This document shows positions 13,401 to 25,803 of a stretch of 64,000 bases of DNA, piece after piece. This DNA comes from Ectocarpus siliculosus (taxonomy: Eukaryota; Sar; Phaeophyceae; Ectocarpales; Ectocarpaceae). The translations under genes and the position numbers were made by a program. A model generated the notes under the pieces. The model was not told the DNA's origin. It searched no databases and worked only from the letters and a program-made list of their open reading frames with translations. The DNA lies in assembly GCA_000310025.1 (NCBI GenBank), contig FN649751.1, forward strand, positions 4,518,681 to 4,582,680, written 5' to 3'. Every line of letters starts with the position of its first letter. Position 1 is the first letter of the stretch.

Positions 13401-16400
13401 AGGATGGTCGGTTACAACATAATGTGATGGTCGGTTACAATTTAATGTGGTGGTCGTTCGTGAATTGACACCGTCCTTTCCCTTTTTTTATCAGTGTCGT
13501 AATGCACGTGTTCGTCAAGTGTGCGCGGCCTTACAAGTAACGGTTTGGGACACAGTTTGTTGACGCATTACAATAAAGAAGCTTCGAGAAAGGGGATAAG
13601 TTCCAAGTATTTTCAGCAGGTGCTGGCTGTTGAGGGAACGCCTGCTTGATTTGAGTGTGTCCCAAGTCCTCGCACTTGGGTCAGTGATGCTGGCTGGCTT
13701 TGTTCTTCCGTGCGGTCATGCGCGTGCAAATGCTCTTTGGTGGACGCCTTTCGTTGCGGGGAGAGTTTTTTGTGCCCGGTGTGGGAAGCAGAGGAGGGCG
13801 TGGGGAGGGTTGACTGCCAAGTGCACGCTTGTTGTGTCTCCTAAATTGTGGCCTGGGCGACTGCTGTTTTGGTGAGGAGGAGGGAAGAGGAGGAGGCCCG
13901 TCTCTATTTCTGTGCCTTGGAACTATCGTAAGCTCGCTTGTCCGCCTCCCGTCTGGGGGGCACCGGCTTGCGCTCAGGAAGATTGATTGTCCACAGCGGC
14001 TGACGCTACCGGCTGTCGCCGTTGCCGCTGGTCATTTGGACGAGGGCCCTGTATTTTTATCCCTCCACCCCCGAAGTCGGTCCTACTTTTCCTCCTAAGC
14101 CTGTCGGCCGCCATGGCTGTTTTTTGTTTTTTTTTTTCCGACAGGAGGATCGCGAGCTGCACACGCAGCGGAAGAAGGAACACAGGCTACAGATTGAGAG
14201 CCTGTGGGAGAAGCTGAGCGTGCCAGAGCGGACCCGCCAGGTATGGTACGGTGTGTTGGTGTGTTGTGGTGCTGCCTGCGCCCGTGGCCTCGACGGGAGC
14301 TTAGATCATACATTACCAGCCGCGGGAAGCGTGGTCGGGTCTGCCGGGGTAGCGGGGACGGGCTTTTCCGGTGCCTCCAGTGTGCCCCCCCTCTCTCCCC
14401 CCCTGTCACTCTGTTGTCTGCGGCTGGCTACCCCGAAATCGTCCGGGTGGGGTGCTACTTGTTGGCCTTGCCTTGTGCCGCTGCGTATGCCGCTGTTGTT
14501 TGCGACTGCGGCAGCGGCAAGCAGCTTGAGTACGGGATGACGCAGAACACTCGGGGCGGTTGTGTGTAGGTCACATGCTTCCCGGTTCTAACCAGTCGCA
14601 TACGATAATCATGAGCAACGACAAATAAAAATGGAACTGTGCTGCAATTGGTGATGGCGAAATAGCTAGTTTCTTTGTTCTGGCGGCCGCAACAGTGGTG
14701 GCCTTGACAAGAACGGAGCGCCGCCGGGCCTCGCGTACCGGCCACGAGGGACGTATGTAGTCTCTGCTTTGTTGCTTGAAGGCTTTGACGGTTTGTCTTT
14801 CGTTTCCTCGTGGTGGACGTTGGGGGCTCTTCTATCCTCAAACTCCAAGGGCACGTTGACAGCGGCCTACCTGCCTGCCTGTAGCCTCGCCGTCGCTCTC
14901 CCCTCCCCATCATTCATTCCAAAGCGGACGGTGTCGACTTGTCGCGCCAGGAGCACCTGGCTGCAACGAAGGGGATAACGCACTCCGACATGGATGAGCT
15001 GGAGTCGGAGCTGGCTCGGCTGAGGAAGCTCAAGGCCGAAAAGCTTACGGACATGCTTAAGGCCGCGAGGGAGGAGATCTCGGATTTGCTAGAGGTGAGT
15101 GTGAGCCCTACGGAAGAAGCTTCACGCGTGCAGTAGTAGGTTCGTCACTGGAACGGCAGGGTGAGCGTCTCTGTGCACCTCAATTAGTTGGCACCAGTGC
15201 CGATACATGCGTTGTGTGTTTTTTTGGTATTATAGTGAGACGACTGCTGCTGTACGTTGACCTAACCAAGCAGTACTTCAATAATTATTTTTTTAGTGGC
15301 GTGTTGGTTCTCTTGTGGAGTTTGTTTTGCAGCCCCATTTCGTTCATCTCGGTTGTTGTGGGGTTGGCCATCTTAAGAGGCACGGTGGGACTGTACAGGT
15401 ATGACAACGTGCACATCGGAAAACACGACCATGGGGGTACGTGGATAGTTGGTGCCGTGCTGCTGTTTTCGGTCGATCTTTAATTAACGACCATGGGGGT
15501 ACGTGGATAGTTGGTGCCGTGCTGCTGTTTTCGGTCGTCTTTAATTAGCGACCATTTCTTGAGGGGTTTTGCACCATGTGCCGCTGTCCAAGTTCGTTCC
15601 TGTTTGGCTGTCTGACCTCACCCCCATCCTCTCCTCCATTTCACCGGTGCCGAAAAGGTCGTTGGCGCGAAAGCGGAAGAGGTGCTCGGAGAGAGTGCCC
15701 GAGATTTGCACGTGCCGCAGGGCCTGTGGACGGAAGACCTGCTCGAGGGGCACGAGCAATTCGTCAAGGACCTCAGGGCTATGGGTGACCGGGCGGCTCC
15801 CATCGTGGAGAAGGTCAAGAAGCGCGAAGAGCTCGTGCAGGTGGGGGGGACATGGGCAACAAGCGAGGGGACGGGGCTGCACTCGTGTTTTGCATCCCGT
15901 TAGCGGTTAGGGCATTGAACACGCTTCCCCGGGAGTGGGGGCGAGGTAGAACATAGAACGCTGCTGTACGTGTACGGAAGAGAGAGACACACACACACAC
16001 AGAGCGAGGTGGGTGGCGGACCCCGACCTCATGCCAGGCCAGCCGGGGGGGTTGAGCTTTGTTGAGGGTTGTCGTACATCACAAGACGCACCCCTTTCGA
16101 AGGGAGTGGAAGGGAAGGGACCGAATGTTCCGAAAAGGGGGGGGATGGGGTCAGTCAGCCCGAACAGATGATCATGGTCAACCCCGGGGCCTTGCAGAAG
16201 GCTTACCGTTGCGTGGTGCTGTTCCGTGGGTGTGAAGTACTATAGCCTCGGATTTTGGTCCACAACCGGCGTTGATCAGTTGGCAAGCACAGGACGCATT
16301 CTGCACGAATTTATTTATTTTGGTCATGCATGCGTCGGTGTGTGTTTGTGCGTGTGTGTCGTGCTCGCGTGGCAGAAACGGGAGCTCGCGGACTCGTTCA

Positions 16401-19400
16401 AGTTGAACTATCGCGCCAGGGGCGGCTCGGGAGTTCTCTCACAGGTGCGAACGGTAAGCGGTGGGATGGTGGATCGATCGAAACTGAGAAGGCCAGAACC
16501 TTGCTCAGCCGCTTGCCAGCGTGGATTGCCTCTCCGATTTCAAGATGTGGTTGGGGTGCTGTCGAATTTAGGGCAAAGAGTATGGCAGTATTACGGCACA
16601 AATAACAGATGGGTTTTGCTGCTGTGCTCCTGCGGTGGATCCGACACAACCGTGGTGTCCTATCTTGCGTGTACAGCCGTATACCACAAGCTCCCGTTGG
16701 CGCGTCCGTTCGGGGTAGGTTTGTCTGCCTCCGTTGTGCTTAGTGCCGAAGGTTGTCGCTCGTTCGGCATCACACATTTCGCCTTGTCGCGTGGTCGTGT
16801 TTGCTTGTTTGCGCCATGCCATCCCATAATATCGGGTGTTGTGGTGTTGTATCCGGCTGTACAAACTGCTTACCCTCACCTTACCTCTTACTCCCTGGAA
16901 GGCCAAGGTGATCGATGGCATCAACAAGGACCTCAAGAAGCTGCCTAACCTGACTACTCTCTTGAGGAGGGAGCTTGGCGCCTGGCAGAACGAGGAAGGG
17001 TTCCCGTTCCGGTGAGTTTCGATTCCGCCGCGTTTTTTTGTTCTTGTCCACAGCAGTTGTTGTTGTCGCACCACTGCTTTTGTGGCGACCCGTGCTTGAA
17101 GTCTCAAGATTGACGTGTAGTAGAACCCCCAGTGCCACCATCGCTGTACGTTTTTTTCTACCCTTGTGTTCGATGTATTCGCGAAGCCTGTTGTAGGAAC
17201 AGCAGTTATTTCCAGCTGCTGACTACCTACTCCTCCATAGCATCGCCAGGGCGCACCTAGCCTGGTGCGAAGAAGCATCAGCCTGACACAGGCAGGTGTT
17301 GCGAGCTGAAACGGGACGGACAGGAGGATGCTTGTTTGCCAGGAACCAAGTATGAAATTCAACAATAATCCGACGTTGGGAACTGCCAGAAGACGGCCAT
17401 CCGTTTCCGCTCGGGAGCTGGCTGCCTCTTCTAGCGTACCAGTTGCCTCCCTCTGACACAAACACACACCTCTTTGTACCTCGACAAAACAACGAACCAC
17501 GGCGGGCGCAGGTTCAACGGGCGAGAGTACCTCAAGACAATCGAGGAGTCCGACATGCAGTGGCAGCACCGCAAGGAGACCCGCAAGGAAACCAGCCGGC
17601 GGGAGAGAAACGCCCCCGGCGGCGGGGGCGGCGGCGGCGGAGGCCCGTCCTCCCCCAATCGCGCCGCGCTCCACAACGGCGTGTTCCACAGCACCGGCAG
17701 CATGGCGTTCGGCAGCGGCGTCCCGGCGTCACCGTCCCTGCACCGCCAGACCAGCAGCCGCAGCGGGGGCGCCGGGAGCAGCTCGGGTGGGGGGGGTGGG
17801 GGCTCCGTGATCGGGTCCCCTTCGCCGCGAAAGAAGGGCGGCGGCGGAGGCGGCGGCGGAGGCGGTAGCAGCGGGTGGGGTAGCGGACAGCTGAACGTTT
17901 CGACACCCGGGAGAGCCGCGATGGGGCGGACCGGAAGCGCCAGCAGTAGCAGCAGCGCGGTTAGCGCCGGTGGGGGGCCAATGGTAGATTCTCGCGGGAC
18001 GGGGGTGGCGGCGGGGGGGGGCCAAGGGGGAGGGGAGGGCGCGAGGGCGGCGGTGGGGGGCGGCGGCGGGGGACCCGGGGCTGGGGGCGGGGGGGAGGGG
18101 GGCAAGGACCCGGCCGCGAAGTCGCTCCCGAGCACGCCCCAGAAGGAGGCGCGAAACCCCCTGCTCATGACGTCGTTCACGCCGTCGCCTACCTTCAAGG
18201 GATCGAAGGTGGCGCGCATGGCAGCCACCTTCGCCTCCACAGGGGGCTCGCAGTGAGTGATTTTGCTGTACATATGTGTGTGTGTGTTTTCTTGGCGGGG
18301 TTTGTGTTACGCGCTGATTTGGTAAATCCTGGAAACTGTTTTCTTTTTTCACGTCCAAAGGCGTTTGTTCTTGACGCCGTTCAACATCAACAGGGCACGG
18401 ACGGTGTTGAGCGCGTGGGTGTTCATGTGTTGCCGTTGCTTGTTACGTTACCCAGTGGGTTGGTTTGTCCGCATAGGCACGAAAACGGGACACCGGGAAG
18501 AAATCGTGGCTTATTTGCGGTTTTGACAACAGATCCTTTGGCGGACCACGTATCGCAAACAGCGCAGCCCAGAATATGCTATGGTTGACGTGTGTTCTTG
18601 ATGAAAAGCTCGCGGGGCGACTTGTACTATTGCGATGATTGGTGGGGAAGTTCCCACGAGACGCAGCAAGTGACTACCATGTGTTAAATGTTCGTGCGTC
18701 ACCGAGGTTGTGGAGAATGGAGAAGCCAAGGATTCCACAGCGCATACAAAATTGTGTTGCTTGCATCGCAATACCACCTAACCTAGTGATCGATTGAATC
18801 CGCTTCGTCGGAAAACAAACTCCGTGAATACGATTGATGATAGCGCCTATTTCTGATGTCTTGCCCCCCCCTCCGCCGCCGCCGCCGCCGTTGCTCCTAC
18901 CCGGCAGCCGTTTGCCGCCGCCGCCTCTCCCAGCGCGACCGGTCTCTGTGGAGCGAGCTGCGCCTGCCTTGTTGGCGAAGCTGCAGTCCAGCCCCGACCT
19001 GGCCCGAGGGGCGGGGAGTGGTAGTCCCGGAGGGGCGATGCCGCCGCCGTTGCCGGACAGGCCTTCGAACGCCGCTTTCGAGAAGGCGGACTTGCACGCC
19101 ATCCGCGAGTCCAACGCGAGCAGTCTGAGGTGAGGGAAGGGAAGGAGGAGGGAAGGGGCCGCACCGGGGTTTTCGCCGGAGGTTGTAAAGAGTGTTTGTT
19201 TGCTTGCAGGGGTGGGGCGACGGTGTCGGCGATGGTTGATGTTGTTGTTGTTGTTTTTGTTGTCGTCGATGCATCAGTCCGCACCCCGTGGACTCTCCGT
19301 TGACTACTGTGTACGCACGAGCGCACGCTGTGTTGCCACTGTTGAAACAACCCTTCTACCGCGATACATATTCTTGGCACCACTTCCACAGCAGATTTTG

Positions 19401-19951
19401 TTGTGTCAAGCCGCCGTCGCCTTGCGTGATTGATTGGGTGGGAACCCCACGAGAGTATGAGAGCGCGCTCTCGTTGCACACGGTGTGTACTGCAGGGGGA
19501 GAATGGAGGCAGTGCGAGCGTGAACCGCACACGCCCCCGCTTGTTGAGCTATATAGTGTATCGCTATTTGGCGTGGTGGCCGCAGTAAACCACCTTTCCC
19601 GAGAGGGTGGATCCCCTCCCCTCTCTCTCGTTCATGACCCCCTTACATTGCTGATGTGGGTGACTCTTGGTCCCACCCGTCTGTACTCGTTACGCGACGC
19701 GGTGGGTAATTTTTCTCTCGTTTTTTTGAAGAAAATTTTTCAACTCGCTCTCCGACATTTGACGGGGTCTGATTGTCTGATTGCTTTGGATGGTTTGGAT
19801 TACGCGTGTCTCACGCTCGCTGCTGGTTTGGGTTGCGCGTGTTTCATGCTCGCTGGTTTTGGATGTACGCGTGTCTTGCGCTCGCAGGTCTTCAGCGTCC
19901 GCGTCGGACGTGCTCAGCGGCGGCAGACGCACGGAGACCTCCACGCGTTGA
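7472..19951 (+). CDS. MAP65: PRC1/Ase1/MAP65 family microtubule-bundling protein
   Basis: The family crosslinks antiparallel microtubules in the spindle midzone and cytokinetic arrays. Exons: 7472-7735, 8993-9145, 9585-9725, 10339-10428, 10872-11015, 11490-11702, 13223-13354, 14145-14240, 14951-15094, 15658-15840, 16159-16212 (least certain), 16376-16453, 16902-17011, 17512-18252, 18908-19129, 19888-19951; all phases agree, giving about 942 residues. After a Ser-rich N-terminus come family landmarks in order: ELETILSEVGAHD, LGIPTPGEG, a coiled-coil rod, LWEKLSVPERTRQ, ESELARLRKLKAEKL, WTEDLLEGHEQFV, VKKREELVQ, RARGGSG, LKKLPNLTTLL, AWQNEEGFPF and FNGREYLKTIEES. The last is the conserved end of the microtubule-binding spectrin region. 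A long Gly/Ser/Pro tail carries SPRK and TPQK, which fit the CDK consensus. The intron after 11015 uses a GC donor. The exon 1 donor could instead be near 7640. Family call is firm; first and eleventh exons are weaker. Confidence 0.9.
8411..8440 (+). repeat. Dispersed 30-bp repeat, copy 1
   Basis: A block of about 30 bases in the first MAP65 intron, beginning TCGAATGGGTAGTCTTTCTG and running into a GT-rich stretch, recurs in the same orientation at 33225-33254 in an intron of the coiled-coil gene. The flanks do not match. It may be a remnant of a short interspersed element. Confidence 0.6.
13404..13449 (+). repeat. Two-copy 23-bp tandem repeat in a MAP65 intron
   Basis: ATGGTCGGTTACAA followed by an AT-rich end is repeated twice in tandem, with a third partial unit starting GTGGTCG. 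It lies just after the donor at 13354. Confidence 0.75.
15426..15555 (+). repeat. Near-perfect 61-62 bp tandem duplication in a MAP65 intron
   Basis: The unit 15426-15487 is repeated at 15488-15548 with almost no change. Both copies begin CGACCATGGGGGTACGTGG and end in an ATCTTTAATTAA or GTCTTTAATTAG tail. A third copy stops after CGACCAT at 15555. The near identity suggests a recent slippage or unequal-exchange event within the intron before the exon at 15658. Confidence 0.9.
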
Positions 19952-22736
19952 CGGCGCCAAGAGCGGCGGTGATGGGTGAGGGCGCGTAGTCCGTGCGTCA
20001 TCGCCAAAATGGTTCACGGAGCCCCCCCCCCCCTCTCCCCTCCCCGCGCGCGCGCATGCTTCCACCCTGGCTGTTCCTAATTCTGCAATTTTTCTTTCAT
20101 TGACTCGTATCTAGGTTTCGCGAGTAGCTGTTATTGGCGGCGTCCTGGTGCGGGTGTTGTTGTTGTTGGTATTGTTGTTGTTGTTGTTGTTACTGGGGTT
20201 CTTTGGCTTGCTGTCTGCGTGCGGTGTTGGCGCGGTTGCGGCCATGTTATCTCCCAAGGGTTATGCCATGGTTTCCAATGGTCTGTGAACGCAGGGTGGG
20301 AAGTGGAGCATGAACTTTTGCCCCCCAAAATGTGAATAGGGGCAGCGGTGCAAGAAGACGTGTGTGGGTGGCACGCGCCCTACGTGCTTGTCCTTGCCAC
20401 TCGTGCACACGAAGGATGCACGTCGTGCTGCCTTTTGACAATTATCAGTACCGGTAGGGGGGGGGGGGGGGGGGCACCGGGTAGGAGACCTCCGCTGCTG
20501 GGACTCTTGTTGTAAAATATGTTTGTAGAGGCTCTGCTCTTCTCGTGCGTCTGCCGTTAGTGCTGCGATAGATGACGTTCGTTGATTAGAGGGCAAGGTG
20601 TTTGTGTACCCTAGAGTTCCCCTGGTAAAAGTGCGTGTGTCCTTTGTGTGTCCTCGCGTTGGAAGCCAGGGGTGCTGCCTGGGACGTTGTGTTCTCCCTG
20701 TGGCTGTCCTAGCTTTGCTCTCCCGTCGGCTATTGCTTGTACACTGGAAGTGGGTTGTTTGCGGCGTTTCACGTTGGCGCGGTGCTTACTTCGCTGGAAC
20801 ACGGTAGTAAAGCGGCACGCGCGCGTTACGTTCAGCAGGGGACGGGGAGACAAGAGTCGTTTGTTTCTCGGAGCTTTCGTTCCGTTTTAATTGTCACTTT
20901 TCCGCGGTTGTCGTGCGCGGGACATACGTTGCCTTCGTACGTGTGTCCTGTTCCCCTTTAATTTTTTGTCCGCACGTTTTGTCTAGACACGTTGTTCGAG
21001 AAGTCGTTGGCCTTCACAAATTGGTCTGGTTTTGTTTTTGGCGCATCCCCCCCACGCGTACCCCTTCCCCCGCGGTCATGTCCGAAGCACCACGTGTACC
21101 TGGATAGGCGTTGCTTTTGGTTTTGGAGGGCGGAATCGCGATCTTTTGAGCTTAGTTTCGACTCTCTTATGTTTTTCGCCAAAAATAAGCAGTCTTATGC
21201 TCAAGTTTTATACCATTCGAAAATGCGACAAGGATGTCTATAGAACGCCGGGATGGTTGTTGTCACTTGTTGCGCTCCATGGTAGTACAAGCACGGATGC
21301 ACGAGAGGTCGTGGTATTCCTCCAGTATTGCTAATGAGGGGAATTGTGTGGTTACCTCCCCTCCACGTGCCCCCTGAGAAAGTATGTATGCTGAACCGCT
21401 ACTGTCCCCTCGCCTCTCTATTTTTGGTATATTGGAGCTCCGCACGGAGGTGGGGAGTAAAGCTCAGTTCTAGTTTAAAAGTGTCTGGTAAATAAAGCTC
21501 GGAGGATGTCAAATATCCGGCGCGTTAGTGATATAGGTATGGGCCATACACAATACGTGCGATGGAAACCTGTGCGGCATGTCTTAAAAAGGTGGGGTTG
21601 ATTTCGAAGACGCCCGAAGGAACGTCGGCAGACGCTTCCGACGTTTGAGTCAAGTCTGAAGCTGGGCTGTTCGCCGCAGCGGTTCATCCAGTTGGTAACA
21701 AGGAAACCTTCTGAAGTGGGCACGTCGGAGTGCGAATCTCGGTTAGGTACTTGTACATGAACCAAAGTAATGGCTATTGATTGATAGTTAATGTGTGCAC
21801 AACGTTTGACTTCGACAATCGAAGGGGAAAGTTTACGCAAAGCGCCACCAAGGAAGGTTCGCAATTAGAAATAAGAATCTTGTTTTAACGCGTTGCTCCT
21901 GGGTGCGACCCAGCTGTTTTTGATCCAAAAACATCTCGCTCCGCCGACGGTTGTGGAAGTTTTCGTCCAAAATAGCACAATGTTCGACAAATACAGAGCT
22001 GATCATGTTGTCTGGTACCGAAGCTGGAGAAGTTCGACGGAATTCTTGCGAGGGTACACCGAGCATGTCTCCGAATCACAGGCAAAGGGAAGTGACGAAA
22101 CGCCGCGGATTTGGTTTTCTTGGGCAGAAAAAGTCCACTTTGTAGAACATACCAGAGACCCTCATGTGGTCAAATCATGTCGCCGACACGTACGGTGATA
22201 TTACTCAGGTGGTCTATGACCCTGTCGGGTCGGTCACAGCAGGAAGTACACGGATCTATCTGATTCCACACGTAAGTACGACACCAAAAGGTCAATTGAA
22301 TCGCGCCAAGCCACCTAAAAAAAGGCCCAAATCCGGGAGCTATGCATGCATACCTGATGGACGATGAACTCTGGACCGACCAGCCTAACCTACACACACA
22401 CACACGGGTCTTTGGAGATGGGCTGAGAAGTGGCGAGGGCCGCCGATTACCACACCATACAGGAGTATCAATATTTCAACACCGACAGGGTTTTCCGCGT
22501 AACTCCGCAATCATTCATCATTTTGCTCCCCCCTCACCCTCGCATTTTGCCATCATGTGTGTTCCTCCACTCTCAACACCACGCTGGGGCCCAATGCCAG
22601 GAGAAATGGATGACGCGAGGGGGCGAAAACGCTTCATTCCTATCCAAGCCCAAATGTCTACGTACGTACCCGTCCGCCTTCTTCCTCCTCAGACAAAACG
22701 ATCGCTGACCACCAGTAGCAAACCACCTCCACCACC

Positions 22737-22768
<32 letters not shown>

Positions 22769-23705
22769 CGAGGGCCTACCACATGTAGAACAAACAGTCC
22801 AGCCTCGCCTGGGTCGAGATTCACAAAGCAATGCACAAACCATAGAGGAGAAAGAAACATGATGGCATCGACGACGTTCCGCAAGTGGCGCAGACGACGC
22901 GGTGCCTATTGGCTGCGTGAGCGACGTCTGTGCCTCCCAGGGTTGTTGTCCCATCACTCTGCCACCGACCGATACTATTATTCTACCACACCTACCAGAG
23001 GTCCTTCGCAAAGTCACACCGAACCACGGCTTGCCGACCACGGGGGCTTTGCACATGGCCGACATCGCCAACAACAACGACACTGCTGACACCCTTGTCA
23101 TCGCCAACCGTTTCAACCACGACCGCCCCTTCCCCCCCACCCCCCTCCTCCCGAAATCCACAAGCGGTGATACCGAAAACGCTAATTTCTCCTCCGACGG
23201 CCCCCGCAAGCACGGACAAGCGCAGAATACGCCCGGTGTTTGCCCTGAAATCCCAAATGAGAGCACGGCGTCCTGGGCGGCACAAAAAGACTGACTGAAG
23301 GCGAACCGCATGCACTTCTGGTTGTTCGTTTCGATCCGGGTTGGTTGTACCTCTCGCGGGAATGGAGAAGAGAGGTTCAGAACAAGTCACCTGCTTTTTC
23401 ATGTCGCGCGATCAACTCTTCTGTTTTTCGATTGTGGGAGTCAGCAGCACGTTCCCGCCCCTCTCTGCCTCGTGCCGCCGCTGCCGAGAACTAACGTTGG
23501 TTCCAATCCATTCCGCAGCCCCCGAGTCCATCTGTGCGATCCGATCACAGGTCAGCCCCCGTTGAAGGACATCCCATCCAACAGGCACACCAAGGGCGGG
23601 GGGCGGGCGCGGCGAGGGTTGGCACCGACCCTTATTCCCGGCCCTATTCCCGGCCCAATCCCCTTACACGGATGGCACCTACGCACCGGACGTGTCAAGT
23701 ATCGT
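19952..23705. other. Convergent non-coding gap (3' UTRs of MAP65 and coiled-coil gene)
   Basis: The two neighbouring genes end toward each other, so this should be mainly two 3' untranslated regions plus spacer. Visible features are a TTG/GTT run at about 20155-20202, a poly-G tract at 20457-20474 and a CCA/ACA run at about 22726-22770. The interval 21470-22400 is less GC-rich than its surroundings. The open frames here are short, lack family resemblance and lack convincing splice sites, so no gene is called. Confidence 0.5.
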
Positions 23706-25769
23706 TCAGAAGAAACTGAAGTCCGAGTCACCAACGAGCGTGTTGTCTGTCCAGAGGTCGTACTCCTTGTTGGCAGGCCGCGGCGAGCGAGGGCGGTGGC
23801 GGGGCGACTTACTCCTGGACTTGGAGCTCCCCTTCCTGCCGCTAGCCGAGCCTCCTCCTCCCCCTCCTGCTCCTCCTCGCCCAGCGCTGGAAGAGCGGCG
23901 GTGCTGCTCGCGGCGGTGGTCTTCCTCGGCGCCCCGCCTGCTGCCGTTGTTGCGACCGCTGCCGCTGCCGCTGCCGTTGCCGCTGCCGCTGCTGCTAGTG
24001 GCGGCGGGCTTGGAGGAGGCTCGGGCCGAGGAAGCAGAAGATGTGTCCTTCTTTTCGTGCCTACCGCCTCCGTTGCCGCCATCTCTGCGTTTCCTCGAAG
24101 ACGAGGAGGAGCTCTTCTTGCGGCTCTTCCGGTTGGGTTTGTCGATAGGGGCAGCACAAGTAGGGAGAAGAATGGACGGCGGTGGGCGGAGGGCATGTAC
24201 GCCATGTGAGCGGTCTTGTTTGCACAGAGGGCAGGTTTAGCACTGATCGATTGGCCTCTTGATGAGCCGTCTCAACCTTCCACGGAGATACATAGAATCA
24301 CAGCTTTGCACGGTGGCACGCCATACCACACATCTCCAGGTCAGCCTCAGAACCGTTTTTTCCCTACATCAACACTCAGATGAAAATCCATCGGCATCCC
24401 CGTATCCCCTCCCAACGCGACCAGGAATTGGGAGCAGGTAGGCAATATGCGTACCCCCCACCCTCGATTGGCAACCTTGGTTTCAGCCATCAACTCAGCA
24501 GTTGGTGACCCTCCGTACGGGAAGAAGGCAAGGTGGGCACCGGACCATGCAGCGAGTGAATATCGAAGATGAAGTCGCGAAACACCAGTAGCGCGTGATA
24601 TGCCCGTATGAGACAAACCGGCAACCTCAACCGCCTACGAGCACTGCCGAAAAACACTCCATAGACTCTCGTCGTCGTCACCATCACCGGGAGGCGCACC
24701 TAACGAACCCTATCCGTTAGGCGACGCATGCCCTAGACGGCTCTCGCCAAGCGTATATTTCTGAGCTACCGGCACAAGTGACCGGCACAATAAAATGGTC
24801 AGCTAGCTCACCCCAGCCGCCTCCGCTGTGCTCTCCGAGGCTTGCTGGCTGCGCGTGGGAGGGTCCTTGGAGAGGGAGCGGCTCGATTTCTTCTTCGGCG
24901 GCATAGCTGCCTCCGCGGACTGGGGGTTGTCGGAGCGGCTACGCCGGGCGGCAGGTTCGACACTCGTGTGCACCTTTGGAGGTTGAGTGCAAGGAGGAGG
25001 TGAGACCTTGAGCATCAAGCGGTAACCCGGAAGCAAGCAAGCATGGGTTGTTTAAGTGCAAAGACGAGGTGAGACCTTGAACATCAAGTGGTAACCCGGA
25101 AGAAAGCAAGCGTGTTACGTTCTCTCCCTCAGTTTCTTCTCGCTTTTGCCGCGGGTTTGTCAGCAAGCACATCCACAGCTTCCACCACCGACGACATCTT
25201 GCTTTCGGCTTGTTATTGGACCATACGAGGGACTCGTCAGAAGACGTTTAGTGGACCAAGCACTCTACCGGTACGCGGGGAGTAGTGTGTTCGACGTTAA
25301 GCTGTGAGCAATAATCTCGTTGTTACTTACCTCGCGGGATCCATACAACAACTCCGCCGTAACAGCCTCAAAGTCAAACCGTCACTCCCCCGCACAAACG
25401 TTAGCTTCAAAAATCGGCAACCACACCGGCTGGCGGTACGATACAGCAGAGTAGAACGGTATTGGGATATCTTCCTGCAACGAGGCATCAAATATACCAC
25501 ACGGACAGCCGTGACCCCACTCCTTACGCTAGAACATGCCGCAGCCAGTCTAGACATCCGACCTCCGGCCACCCAGAACAACGACAACGCATGTCAAGAC
25601 GGTAAGTACTACCGTAACCCCAAAACGAGCGCAACTTACCTCTTTATCTGCAGAGAGGTGCCGGGACCGACCACTCGTAGCACCACCTCTAGCGCCTCCG
25701 CCGCGCCCGGAAGTCTGAGCCGAACCGCCGGCGACTTGGCGTACCACCAGCCAGTCAGAGGCGACGGCA

Positions 25770-25803
<34 letters not shown>

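Noticed and set aside
17431-18273. Minus-strand 280-residue Pro-rich open frame
   Set aside because: It is the complement of the Gly-rich MAP65 exon 17512-18252, whose frame continues the conserved NGREYL region.
23310-24209. Plus-strand 299-residue open frame
   Set aside because: Antisense to the last coiled-coil gene exon (24125-23706), which fits upstream phase and ends at a clear stop.
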